A DNA stretch of 64,000 nucleotides from RUG563 sp964549135 (GTDB taxonomy: Bacteria; Bacillota; Clostridia; Christensenellales; Aristaeellaceae). The DNA is taken from NCBI GenBank assembly GCA_964549135.1, contig CAZJUJ010000006.1:1-64000 (forward strand), given 5' to 3'. Of the stretch, positions 8,878 through 16,892 are shown piece after piece; within the stretch, counting starts at the first letter, position 1; every line of letters starts with the position of its first letter. Both the position numbers and the translations under genes were made by a program. The notes below the pieces were generated by a model that saw only the letters and a program-made list of their open reading frames with translations, was not told where the DNA came from and ran no database searches.

Positions 8878-9480
8878 GGAACGGGGAAACGGGGAACGGG
8901 GGATTTTTTGCGGGGGAACCACTTTTGAGTCAAAAGTGGTTCCCCCCGCGCCCCCTCCGAAAACCAGCTCTGGATGTTTCATGGAGGGATAAACCAGGGT
9001 GAATGCCAGAGAAGCAAAAAGCAAATGCATTCGTCGGAAACCATTCTTTGTGTTAATGAACAGTTCCTCGCTCTCCNNNNNNNNNNNNNNNNNNNNNNNN
9101 NNNNNNNNNNNNNNNNNNNNNNNNNNNNNNNNNNNNNNNNNNNNNNNNNNNNNNNNNNNNNNNNNNNNNNNNNNNNCAAATGCATTCGTCGGAAACCATT
9201 CTTTGTGTTAATGAACAGTTCCTCGCTCTCCAAAAACCGCTTCTGGATGGAACACGGAGAGATAAAACCAGGTTGAATGCCAGATCAGCAAAAAAACGGA
9301 GGCGTTTGCGGGAAATCATTCTTTGTGTTAATGAACAGTTCCCTGCTCTCCGAAAGCCGGCTCAGGTTGGTTATGGAGGATTCTTGTCGGGCTGACTGTC
9401 AGAGCAGCCAAAATGAAAAACATCACAAAAGAGAAGAACAAGGCTTTCGCCTTTGATGGAGCGTTTCCGCGTTACTGAAC
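8878..9480. repeat. IR element copy B (left end with expanded inner arm, contains gap)
   Basis: The left terminal hairpin is at 8910-8949 (GGGGGAACCAC/GTGGTTCCCCC type), preceded by ACGGGGAAACGGGGAACGGGGG. The inner-arm module (CCGAAAACCAGCTCTGGATG ... GAATGCCAGAGAAGC) then appears at least three times as degenerate tandem copies, each with ATTCTTTGTGTTAATGAACA and CTCTCC. A 100-N gap interrupts it. The segment near 9420-9480 resembles the central part of copies D and G. No complementary right arm follows. Confidence 0.75.
9022..9231. other. Assembly gap (100 N) flanked by identical 55-mers
   Basis: Bases 9022-9076 and 9177-9231 are identical and surround exactly 100 N at 9077-9176. A 55-base overlap is a typical de Bruijn k-mer length, so the gap is probably a contig join inside a repeat. 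The true distance is unknown and could be zero after merging the overlap. Confidence 0.9.
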
Positions 9481-9710
9481 GCCTGTCGGGCGCAGGCGGA
9501 AGCAATCGCGGGGTCTGAATGGATACGAAAATCCGGCCTATGGTTGTCATCATAGGTCGGATTGATTGTTTTACGCCCGTCATATTGTTCCGGGGGTGAT
9601 TTTTTTGCAGCTTCGCCCAGGCATACAGCGTTTGGTTCGGGGCCAAAGGCTGTATGCTCCAAGGGATGCTTTGCTTCTCCGTCTCAATACGCGGCGGACG
9701 GAGAAGTGCT
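9430..9710. other. Cluster of five short hairpins downstream of spoVT
   Basis: Five inverted repeats follow one another with little between them: AAGGC/GCCTT near 9440; GCCTG/CAGGC at 9481-9497; a 13-bp stem at 9530-9563 with one G-T pair, followed by GATTGTTTT; a nested stem GCATACAGC...GCTGTATGC at 9621-9657 with inner TTTGG/CCAAA; and a perfect 10-bp stem CTTCTCCGTC/GACGGAGAAG at 9674-9706. They lie between the IR element and the 3' end of spoVT. They may be spoVT terminators, remnants of an element or a structured RNA. Confidence 0.5.
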
Positions 9711-9765
9711 GCCCCGGCAGCGGGCCAGTCCTCCGGATGCCGCCCGAAGGAAGGATATTTGGGCG

Positions 9766-10320
9766 CTACTGCTCCATCTGCCGCCCTACGATTCCGGCGG
9801 CGGTTTCGGCCACCTTCACCTCCGTATCGCCCATGCGCGCCCCCTGCTCCCGGGAGAGCAGCAGCACCGCGCCGATGGCCTCGCCATCCGCGATGATGGG
9901 GGAAACCACCTGGGCGGTATAGCCGGATACATCCTCCTCGTTGGTGATGGGCACAATCTTGCTGCCGCCGGTGCGGTTCAGCGTTACGGTCTGGCGGGCC
10001 TGAATGGCGCTTTCCAGATCGGGGCTGATGGGCTTATCCCATAGCTCCTTTTTGCTGACGCCGCTGGCCGCCACCACCTGATCCCGATCCACAATGCAGG
10101 CAATATGCCCCAGTGACCGAAACAGCGATTCGGTGTAATCCTTGGCAAAGGAAGACATCTCCCCAATGGGGGAATACTTTTTCAGAATGACCTCTCCATC
10201 CCGATCGGTGTAAATCTCCAGCGGGTCGCCCTCCCGGATACGCAGGGTGCGGCGGATTTCCTTGGGGATGACCACGCGGCCCAATTCGTCGATTCGTCTG
10301 ACGATACCTGTTGCTCTCAA
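9766..10320 (-). CDS. spoVT: Stage V sporulation protein T, SpoVT
   Basis: SpoVT is an AbrB-type regulator that tunes sigma-G-dependent genes in the forespore. The 184-residue protein has the SpoVT/AbrB DNA-binding domain at its N-terminus (ATGIVRRIDELGRVVIPKEI, residues 3-22). A GAF-like ligand-binding domain follows (about 55-180), with motifs GHIACIVDRDQVVAASG and GAVLLLSREQGARMG; this is the full SpoVT architecture. It starts at TTG behind AAGGAGGCGCTGCATT. A 14-base palindrome TTTTCCATGGAAAA at 10356-10369 upstream may be an operator. A sigma-G-type promoter could not be assigned with confidence. Confidence 0.95.
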   Translation of the reverse strand: MRATGIVRRIDELGRVVIPKEIRRTLRIREGDPLEIYTDRDGEVILKKYSPIGEMSSFAKDYTESLFRSLGHIACIVDRDQVVAASGVSKKELWDKPISPDLESAIQARQTVTLNRTGGSKIVPITNEEDVSGYTAQVVSPIIADGEAIGAVLLLSREQGARMGDTEVKVAETAAGIVGRQMEQ

Positions 10321-10429
10321 AATGCAGCGCCTCCTTACCTGGTGTCAGCCATAGGTTTTCCATGGAAAAAGGTTTTATGCGAGGGGCGATGTGGGGAAGA
10401 TTTGGAAAAGCTGGCGGCGCGGGATTTTT

Positions 10430-11330
10430 TCCAAGGCGGAGTGCATCCAAATTGGACGCGGAAACGAGGGAAGGACGGAGTGCGTTCAGGCGGGGCGTGA
10501 AAACGGAGGGTAGGGTGGAGCGTATCNNNNNNNNNNNNNNNNNNNNNNNNNNNNNNNNNNNNNNNNNNNNNNNNNNNNNNNNNNNNNNNNNNNNNNNNNN
10601 NNNNNNNNNNNNNNNNNNNNNNNNNNAGGACGGAGTGCGTTCAGGCGGGGCGTGAAAACGGAGGGTAGGGTGGAGCGTATCTAAATTGGACGCGCAAACA
10701 AAGACGGTTGGATGTGCAAACGAGAGCGGGGCGAATGCGTCCGTGCGGGGCGTGAAAACGGAGGGTAGGGTGGAGCGTATCCAAATTGGACGCGCAAACA
10801 AAGACGGTTGGACGCGCAAACGAGAGCGGGGCGAATGCGTCCGTGCGGGGCGTGAAAACGGAGGGTAGGGTGGAGCGTATCCAAATTGGACGCGCAAACA
10901 AAGACGGTTGGACGCGCAAACGAGAGCGGGGCGAGTGCGTCCGTGCGGGACATGAAAACGGAGGTTCAGGTGGAGGGTATCCAAATTGAACGTGCAAGCG
11001 AAGGACGGAGTGCGTTCAGGCGGGACACGAAAACGAATGCCAAGGAAGAGAGTATTTAGGCGGGACACGAAAACGGATGTCGAGGAAGTGCGCATTCAGG
11101 CTGGACGCGGAAACGAGGGAAGGACGGAGCGCGTCCGTGCAGGACATGAAAACGGATGCCGAGGAAGAGAGTATTTAGGCGGGACACGAAAACGAATGCC
11201 GAGGAAGAGAATACTTAGGCTGGGGATGCGAAACGAAACGCAGCACAGCGTGCATCCAAACCGGATACCAAAGCGGATACCGAGCTGGATACAAAACCGG
11301 ATACCAAACCGGATACCAAAGCGCAAGCGC
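10430..11330. repeat. Minisatellite: 100-bp tandem repeats and degenerate shorter units
   Basis: From about 10627 to 10980 a unit of exactly 100 bases (key words CCAAATTGGACGCGCAAAC, GAGAGCGGGGCGAATGCGTC and CGTGAAAACGGAGGGTAGGG) repeats with few changes. From 10980 to 11250 the array decays into units of roughly 50 bases containing GGCGGGACACGAAAACG and GAGGAAGAGAGTATTTAGG. It ends in about five 12-base GGATACCAAA-type units at 11270-11320. Because 100 is not a multiple of three and stops are rare, all frames stay open and give long false reading frames. It fills the space between spoVT and an AraC gene. Confidence 0.9.
10472..10681. other. Assembly gap (100 N) flanked by identical 55-mers
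   Basis: Bases 10472-10526 and 10627-10681 are identical and enclose exactly 100 N at 10527-10626. As with the first gap, this marks a k=55 contig join inside a tandem repeat, so the number of repeat units is not known. Confidence 0.9.
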
Positions 11331-11331
11331 T

Positions 11332-12129
11332 TTATTTTTCGGCCTTGAGTTCCAGCACCTTATATTTGCCCGGCGAAAGGCGCGTTTGCTTTTTAAAGCA
11401 TTTGCTGAAGTGGTAAAGGTCATAATACCCCAGCTTTTCGGCGATTTCGGAAAGCGTGAACAGATCGCTCAGCAGAAAGCGCTTGGCCCAGTGAATGCGG
11501 ATGCTTTCCCGGTACTGCATAGGGGTCTGGCCGGTTTTTTCCTTAAAAATCCGCCGGAAATGCGAAACGCTCAAATGGCAGAGCCCGGCCAATTCCTCGG
11601 TTTTCATTTCCCGATCATAAAACCGCTCGATATAGCGAATGGCCGGCAGCAGGCGCTCCCCGGCATTTTTATTTTCGCCGCTGAGCACCTGCGTTTCCAG
11701 CAGCTCAAGGATGATTTTTTCCAGCTGGATGCGGGTTTTCATGAAATATAGCTGGGCGCGCTCCTCCCAGATTTTCAGCAGCTTTTCAAACTGCTTAAAA
11801 AGATAGCCGCATTGCTCCGGCGTGCCGACAAGAGGCAGGCCCGCCGCCTTAAAGGCCCCGGCGGGGGATAGATCAAACGCGGTGGTAATATACGCAAAAT
11901 CATCATCCGCCGCCTCGATATAATACCTTTCGCCCTGCTCCAGCACCATAAGCGAGCCGGGGGAAAGGGCGCTTCTCAGGCCGCCGCACTCAAAGCTGCC
12001 ATGGCCGTTTGTTACAAAGATAAACCCATCCCATTTGCGGCCGTCGCAGCGATAGGAGAAATCTGCCGTTTCCTTTTTGTAAATGATAATCTGGATATTT
12101 TCAATGCCAAATTCAAACGGATTATTCAT
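11332..12129 (-). CDS. AraC family transcriptional regulator
   Basis: This 265-residue regulator has an N-terminal cupin-like sensing domain (residues about 1-140) and a C-terminal double helix-turn-helix (about 165-260). Key motifs are ERFYDREMKTEELAGLCHLS, FRRIFKEKTGQTPMQYR and AEKLGYYDLYHFSKCFKKQT. It is transcribed divergently from the DUF5107-like/glycoside-hydrolase-like gene pair, with both promoters in the shared 179-base gap, so it most likely controls that pair in response to a sugar. Its 3' end adjoins the minisatellite, and the terminal residues LELKAEK end just inside unique sequence. Confidence 0.9.
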   Translation of the reverse strand: MNNPFEFGIENIQIIIYKKETADFSYRCDGRKWDGFIFVTNGHGSFECGGLRSALSPGSLMVLEQGERYYIEAADDDFAYITTAFDLSPAGAFKAAGLPLVGTPEQCGYLFKQFEKLLKIWEERAQLYFMKTRIQLEKIILELLETQVLSGENKNAGERLLPAIRYIERFYDREMKTEELAGLCHLSVSHFRRIFKEKTGQTPMQYRESIRIHWAKRFLLSDLFTLSEIAEKLGYYDLYHFSKCFKKQTRLSPGKYKVLELKAEK

Positions 12130-12160
12130 AAGAAAAGCCCCTTCTTTCCTGCACAGGGCT

Positions 12161-12189
12161 ATTGTAGCACAGGAGCATCCAAAAGTAAA
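12161..12189 (-). promoter_or_regulatory. Sigma-A promoter for the AraC gene
   Basis: On the minus strand TTTACT (12189-12184), a 17-base spacer and TACAAT (12166-12161) precede the AraC start at 12129. Confidence 0.65.
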
Positions 12190-12260
12190 CGGGGCGCAGG
12201 GGAGGAGGGATGCCTATGCCCAAATCAGCGTTTTTTACAAAAACTCGGTTTTTATATACA

Positions 12261-12289
12261 TTGTCTTCCCTTCTCTCCGCTTTTATAAT
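12261..12289 (+). promoter_or_regulatory. Sigma-A promoter candidate for the DUF5107-like operon
   Basis: TTGTCT (12261-12266), a 17-base spacer and TATAAT (12284-12289) are followed within a few bases by the GGAGG ribosome site of the gene at 12309. The leader would be very short, which makes the assignment less certain. Confidence 0.55.
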
Positions 12290-12308
12290 GCCCCTGGAGG
12301 TGAGCATC

Positions 12309-14315
12309 GTGACCAAATGCTATCAGGCGCTCTATCGCATGCCGGCGGCAGACATGGGGAAGGAAAACCCGCTGCCGGATATCAAAAACGTCAGCTACAT
12401 TCATGCAATCATCGAAACCACCGATGCCGTTCCGGCGGAGGACAAGCGGTATATCAACAAAGGAATGATCGATACCCTGCTGCCCTATACCCGGCAGGAT
12501 GGCTACAGCCGGAAAAGAACGCCCCGGGATTTTCATGCCGTGGTGCTGGAAAACGATTGCCTGAAGGCCGTTTTTCTGCCGGAATTGGGCGGACGGCTGT
12601 GGTCTTTATTCGATAAGACGGCGGGCCGGGAGCTTCTGTACTGCAATCCGGTTTTTCAGCCGGGCAATCTGGCCCTGCGCAATGCCTGGTTCAGCGGCGG
12701 GGTGGAATTCAATGTTTCCATCAAGGGGCATAACCCGCTGACCTGCGATCCGCTTTTCGCCCAGAAAATCACCATGCCGGATGGCAGCCAGGGGCTTCGC
12801 ATGTTTGAATACGAGCGGATCCGCGGCGTGCTTTACAGCATCGATGCCTGGCTGCCCGAGGATTCCCGGTTTTTGTACATTCGGCCAAGGATCGAAAACC
12901 GAACCGGCAAAGAGATATGGATGTACTGGTGGTCGAATATTGCCGTGCCGGCCTACCGGAAAGCACGGGTTGTGGCGCCCACCGACACCACCTTTGTCAA
13001 TTATTTCGGCAACGATCATTATATTCTGGATTACGCCGATTATCCCCATGCGCTGGGCACCGATATCAGCTATCCGGATAACATGGGCCGCTCGCTGGAT
13101 TTCTTCTATCGCATTCCCGATGACGAGGAAAAATGGATCACCTCGGTGGATGCCTCCGGCTATGGCCTGCTGCAATGCTCCACCGCCCATCTCAAGGGCA
13201 GAAAGCTCTTCCTCTGGGGCCAGGGAGGCGGCGGCAGAAACTGGAACAATTATCTTTCCGACGGCAAGAATGAAGGCTACCTTGAAATCCAGGCCGGGCT
13301 GGCCAGAACGCAATTGGAGCATCTGCCCATGGCCGACGGCGATACATGGAGCTGGGTAGAGGCCTATGGCGCCATGAACGGCGGCGAAAGGATGCACGGG
13401 GATATTCAGACGGCGATTGATACGGTGCAGAAGCATCTGGCGCAAAGCTTTTCCGGCGGGGTCAACGCCGCCCTTTCCAAATGGCTGGATGCCGCCCCAG
13501 CAGCCGGTGAATTCTTCTGCCGGGGCTCGGGCTGGGGCGCTTTGGAGGAATTGGCCCGGAGGGCCCAGGGCAGGCCCTCGCTTTCAAGCGAAATCCATCT
13601 GCCGGAGGATTCCATTCAGGCCGAGCAGCAGGAGTGGATCACCCTTTATCAGACGGGCCGTCTGCCGGAGCGGGATGCCGATGCAGAGCCTGCCGGGTAT
13701 GTGGTGGATCCCTTCTGGCGGGAGCTGCTGAAAAAATCCCTGCAGGAGCCCGGGAATCAGCATTGGTATGCCTTTATGCATTTGGGCGTTATGGAATACG
13801 CCGCCGGGAATCTGGAAGCGGCCCAAACTGCCTTTGAGCGCTCGGCGGCGCTGACCGAAAACGCCTGGAGCTATCGCAATCTGGCCATGCTGCAGCGCAA
13901 TGAATATCACGATCCGGAAAAGGCCGCAGAATATATGCAGAAGGCCTTTGCACTGAACAAAACCTGCCGCGGCATTCTGGTCGATACCGCAGAAACGTAT
14001 CTGCAGGCGGGGAAAAACGAAAAATGGCTGGAGGCCTATGCGCTGCTTGGCCCCCTAAAGGCGGATGGCCGCCTGAAGCTCTATTGCGCCAGGGCGCTGA
14101 TGGCGCTTGAAAAATACCGGGAAGCGGCGGCATATTTAAACTATGATCTGGAGATGCCCGATATCAAGGAGGGCGATACCGCCATTTCCGATGTCTGGTT
14201 TGCGCTCTACAGCAGGCTCCTTTCCCTGGAAACGGGCATAACCGATCCGGCTGCCCTGATGCAGCTGACGGAAGAAAAATATCCCCTGAAGCATCTGGAT
14301 TTCAGAACCCATTAA
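12309..14315 (+). CDS. DUF5107-like protein with C-terminal tetratricopeptide repeats
   Basis: This is a protein of about 668 residues. The N-terminal half resembles the DUF5107 family of galactose-mutarotase/glycosidase-like beta-sandwich proteins: ENPLPDI near the start, then LPELGGRLWSLFDK, GGVEFNVSIKGHNPL and an aromatic-rich core. The C-terminal third is TPR-like (AFERSAALTENAWSYRNLAMLQ, AAEYMQKAFALNKTC). Biochemical activity is not established; a carbohydrate-active role is inferred from fold and neighbours. A GTG at 12309 after GGAGG gives the conserved TKCYQALYRMPAADMGKENP beginning. An ATG at 12210 would lie upstream of the candidate promoter. The next gene follows after 13 bases. 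Confidence 0.75.
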   Translation: MTKCYQALYRMPAADMGKENPLPDIKNVSYIHAIIETTDAVPAEDKRYINKGMIDTLLPYTRQDGYSRKRTPRDFHAVVLENDCLKAVFLPELGGRLWSLFDKTAGRELLYCNPVFQPGNLALRNAWFSGGVEFNVSIKGHNPLTCDPLFAQKITMPDGSQGLRMFEYERIRGVLYSIDAWLPEDSRFLYIRPRIENRTGKEIWMYWWSNIAVPAYRKARVVAPTDTTFVNYFGNDHYILDYADYPHALGTDISYPDNMGRSLDFFYRIPDDEEKWITSVDASGYGLLQCSTAHLKGRKLFLWGQGGGGRNWNNYLSDGKNEGYLEIQAGLARTQLEHLPMADGDTWSWVEAYGAMNGGERMHGDIQTAIDTVQKHLAQSFSGGVNAALSKWLDAAPAAGEFFCRGSGWGALEELARRAQGRPSLSSEIHLPEDSIQAEQQEWITLYQTGRLPERDADAEPAGYVVDPFWRELLKKSLQEPGNQHWYAFMHLGVMEYAAGNLEAAQTAFERSAALTENAWSYRNLAMLQRNEYHDPEKAAEYMQKAFALNKTCRGILVDTAETYLQAGKNEKWLEAYALLGPLKADGRLKLYCARALMALEKYREAAAYLNYDLEMPDIKEGDTAISDVWFALYSRLLSLETGITDPAALMQLTEEKYPLKHLDFRTH

Positions 14316-14328
14316 GGAGGAGAGCAAA

Positions 14329-16362
14329 ATGAAAAAGCCGGTAAGCCCCTGGATTCCCGTTTCCGCCGTTCAGACCGAAAGCGGCACTTCCGTTTCCATG
14401 TGGGATCGCACCTATACGCTTGAAAAAGATGTGCTGTTTACCTCCATTACCAGCCGCGGCAACGAGATTTTAAGCGCCCCCATGCGCCTGATCGGCCTGG
14501 AAAACGGCGAGGAAATCATCTGGCGGGAGCAGCAGAGCTTCATTTTTGAAAAGACCGAGGAAAATGCCGTGATCTGCGGTGCGCAGGAATGCAATTCCTT
14601 CGTTGTGAATACCGCCCTTTCGGTGGATTTTGACGGCTACTGCGCCATGGATATCAAGGTGATGCCCCGGGGCCAGACGGTGGCCGAGGTCTTCGGGCTG
14701 GATCAGGAGAAGAAAAATGAATTCTCCCTGGATAAGCTGTGGCTGGAAATCCCGCTGAAGAAGGAATACGTTTCGCTGTTTCATTATTTCCCGCATCAGC
14801 CCGTGCCCGCCTTTGAGGATGAGAGCCGGGGCTTTGAATACTCCGCCGTCTGCATGAGCCGCGCCATTCCCTGCTCGATGAAATTCCCCTTCAAGCCGCT
14901 TTTATGGGTGGGCAATGAAAACCAGGGGCTTTGCTGGTGCGCCGACAGCGATGAAAACTGGGAGCCTGCGGATCGCAGCAATGCCATCGAGATCATCGAC
15001 GGCAAGGAGGAGGTGCTGCTGCGCTTCCATCTGATTGACGGCACGGCAAAGGCCTGGAAGCCGGTGGCCGGGCATGCCAAGAATTATACCTATCCGCCCC
15101 TGAGCTTCCGGATGGGCATTCAGGCCACCCCGGTCAAGCCGTTTGTGGAAAATCCGTACAAGGAAAAAATCCTGCATATCGATTGCTTCAAGAAGATTCT
15201 GGAGGAATATGATGATTTCCTGGCCAAGCCCGTGGTAGAGGGCAGCAGCGAAAGCGGCTATGACCGCATGCAGCGCCTGGGCGTGACCACCCTTTTGCTC
15301 CATGAAAAATGGAATAAGATTCAGAATTACTGGGAGCTTTCCGAGCCCACGGATCGTTTGGCCAGAACCATTATTTCCGAATGCCACAAGCGCGGCATCA
15401 AGGTAATCCCCTATTTCGGCTACGAAATCTCCTCCCTGAATCCCAAATACAGCGAATATGCCTCTTCCCGCATGCAGATGGCGGATGGCGTTTACGGCGG
15501 CGGCTGGTATCGCAAGCCCAATCAGCGGGATTACTGCCTCTGCTTCTGCTCGCAGTATGCCCGGGATATGGCCGAGGGCGTCAAACGGCTGATTGAGAAA
15601 TACGGCTTTGACGGGATTTATCTGGATTCCACCCTTTACCCCAATGGCTGCATCAATACCGATCATGGCTGCGGCTATATCGATTTGGAGGGCCGGCTGC
15701 GCCCCACCTATCCCATGACGGCGCTGCGCGGCTTTATGCGGAGTCTGTACGAGTATTTTGAGCCGCTGGGCAAAATGATCAATCCCCATCTGAGCAATTG
15801 CTGCAATATTCCGGCCCTTTCCTTCTCCCATCTGAACTGGGATGGCGAGCATTCGCAGACCTATATTAACGCCAACGGCATTGAAAAAATCCCGCTGGAT
15901 TATATGCGTGCCGAATATTCGGCCAGAAATTTCGGCATTCCCTATGAATTCCTGGCCTACACCTTTGAAAACTGGAGCTTTGAGGATTCCCTCTCCATCG
16001 GGCTGATCCACGGCATGCTTTCCCGCCCGAATGATATCGGCAAGCCCCTGGAAGTGATGGCGCCCATCTGGAAGGCGGTGGATAGCTTCCCCATGGAGGG
16101 CGCGGCCTGGCATCCCTATTGGGAAAACGGGCTCCTGCCTGAGGATGCGAAAATGAAAATCAGCTACTATCAGGCCGGCCAGGAGGACGATCGGTATCTG
16201 GTTTTCGTTGCCAATCCCACCGATCAGAATCAGCAAACCGCCGCTATCCGCCTGACCGATAAACCGGTGAAAATCTTCAGCGTTAAAAAACAGGCCGAAA
16301 TCCCGCCTGCCATTACCCTGAACGCCCGCGAAAGCGATGTACTCCTGATCCAACCCGTCTAA
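14329..16362 (+). CDS. Glycoside-hydrolase-like protein (DUF6067/GH123-like)
   Basis: This 677-residue cytoplasmic protein has an N-terminal beta-sandwich and a central TIM-barrel-like domain (about residues 250-600). Motifs GVTTLLLHEKWNKIQNYWE, HKRGIKVIPYFGYEISS and YGFDGIYLDSTLYPNG recall DUF6067/GH123-type and other retaining glycosidases. The Asp residues of DGIYLD are candidate catalytic residues. There is no signal peptide, so it would act on imported oligosaccharides. It has its own AAGGAGG site and is co-transcribed with the DUF5107-like gene. Family placement is from remembered motifs. IR element copy C begins directly after its TAA. Confidence 0.65.
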   Translation: MKKPVSPWIPVSAVQTESGTSVSMWDRTYTLEKDVLFTSITSRGNEILSAPMRLIGLENGEEIIWREQQSFIFEKTEENAVICGAQECNSFVVNTALSVDFDGYCAMDIKVMPRGQTVAEVFGLDQEKKNEFSLDKLWLEIPLKKEYVSLFHYFPHQPVPAFEDESRGFEYSAVCMSRAIPCSMKFPFKPLLWVGNENQGLCWCADSDENWEPADRSNAIEIIDGKEEVLLRFHLIDGTAKAWKPVAGHAKNYTYPPLSFRMGIQATPVKPFVENPYKEKILHIDCFKKILEEYDDFLAKPVVEGSSESGYDRMQRLGVTTLLLHEKWNKIQNYWELSEPTDRLARTIISECHKRGIKVIPYFGYEISSLNPKYSEYASSRMQMADGVYGGGWYRKPNQRDYCLCFCSQYARDMAEGVKRLIEKYGFDGIYLDSTLYPNGCINTDHGCGYIDLEGRLRPTYPMTALRGFMRSLYEYFEPLGKMINPHLSNCCNIPALSFSHLNWDGEHSQTYINANGIEKIPLDYMRAEYSARNFGIPYEFLAYTFENWSFEDSLSIGLIHGMLSRPNDIGKPLEVMAPIWKAVDSFPMEGAAWHPYWENGLLPEDAKMKISYYQAGQEDDRYLVFVANPTDQNQQTAAIRLTDKPVKIFSVKKQAEIPPAITLNARESDVLLIQPV

Positions 16363-16363
16363 G

Positions 16364-16892
16364 GGGTACGGGGAGTACGGGGAAATATTTTGCGGGAGGA
16401 TGCTTTTGCGTCAAAAGCACCCTCCCGCGCCCTCCCGAAAACCCAGAGGAGGAACGGGATTTTTGCGGGAGGAGACTTTTGCGTCAAAAGTCCCCTCCCG
16501 CACCCTCCCGAAAACCGGCTCTGGATGTTTCGCGGAGGGTTATAACAAAGTTGAATGCCAGTGAAGCAGAGGGAAGAAAGGCTTTGATCTTCAAAGAAAC
16601 TTCATCTCGAAAACCGGCCCTGGATGGTTCATGGCGAGGTGTAAGCAAATTGAATGCCAGCGAAGCAAAAGAGAAATAGTTGGAAGGAAGAAAACAGCAA
16701 TGCTTTCACCAAACGTGACGGCATTGCTGCTGTTTTTTAATTGCTATTCTTTTTTGCTGATCTGGCATTCAATTTGGCAAGAACCCTCCATGAACCATCC
16801 AGAGCGGGTTTTCGGAGGGGGTGCGGGAGGGGGCTTTTGGCTACAAAAGCCTCCTCCCGCAATAAATATCCCCATCCGTTACCCCCCGTACC
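16364..16892. repeat. IR element copy C (complete, with doubled left end)
   Basis: The left side carries two terminal hairpins, 16392-16428 (GATGC/GCACC type) and 16465-16501 (GAGAC/GTCCC type). A doubled inner-arm module follows (CCGAAAACCGGCTCTGGATG ... TTGAATGCCAG). The centre is a terminator-like stem at about 16693-16738 (ACAGCAATGC...GCATTGCTGCTGTTTTTT), then the complementary arm CTGGCATTCAATTTGGC...CATCCAGAGCGGG and the right hairpin 16823-16860. It sits between two convergent genes and supplies the end of the PHP gene. Confidence 0.9.

Noticed and set aside
10034..11095. A 353-residue minus-strand frame of Arg/Pro/Ser-rich repeats, plus several shorter frames on both strands
   Set aside because: It lies in the 100-bp minisatellite, includes the N gap and enters spoVT in the wrong frame. 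All frames are open because of low stop density, so it is not a gene.
10627..11250. Possible CRISPR array
   Set aside because: Units are contiguous 100-bp or 50-bp repeats without unique spacers of constant length, and no cas genes are present.
12210..12308. N-terminal extension of the DUF5107-like protein from ATG 12210
   Set aside because: The segment has no ribosome site, overlaps the candidate TATAAT promoter and adds residues not expected for the family.
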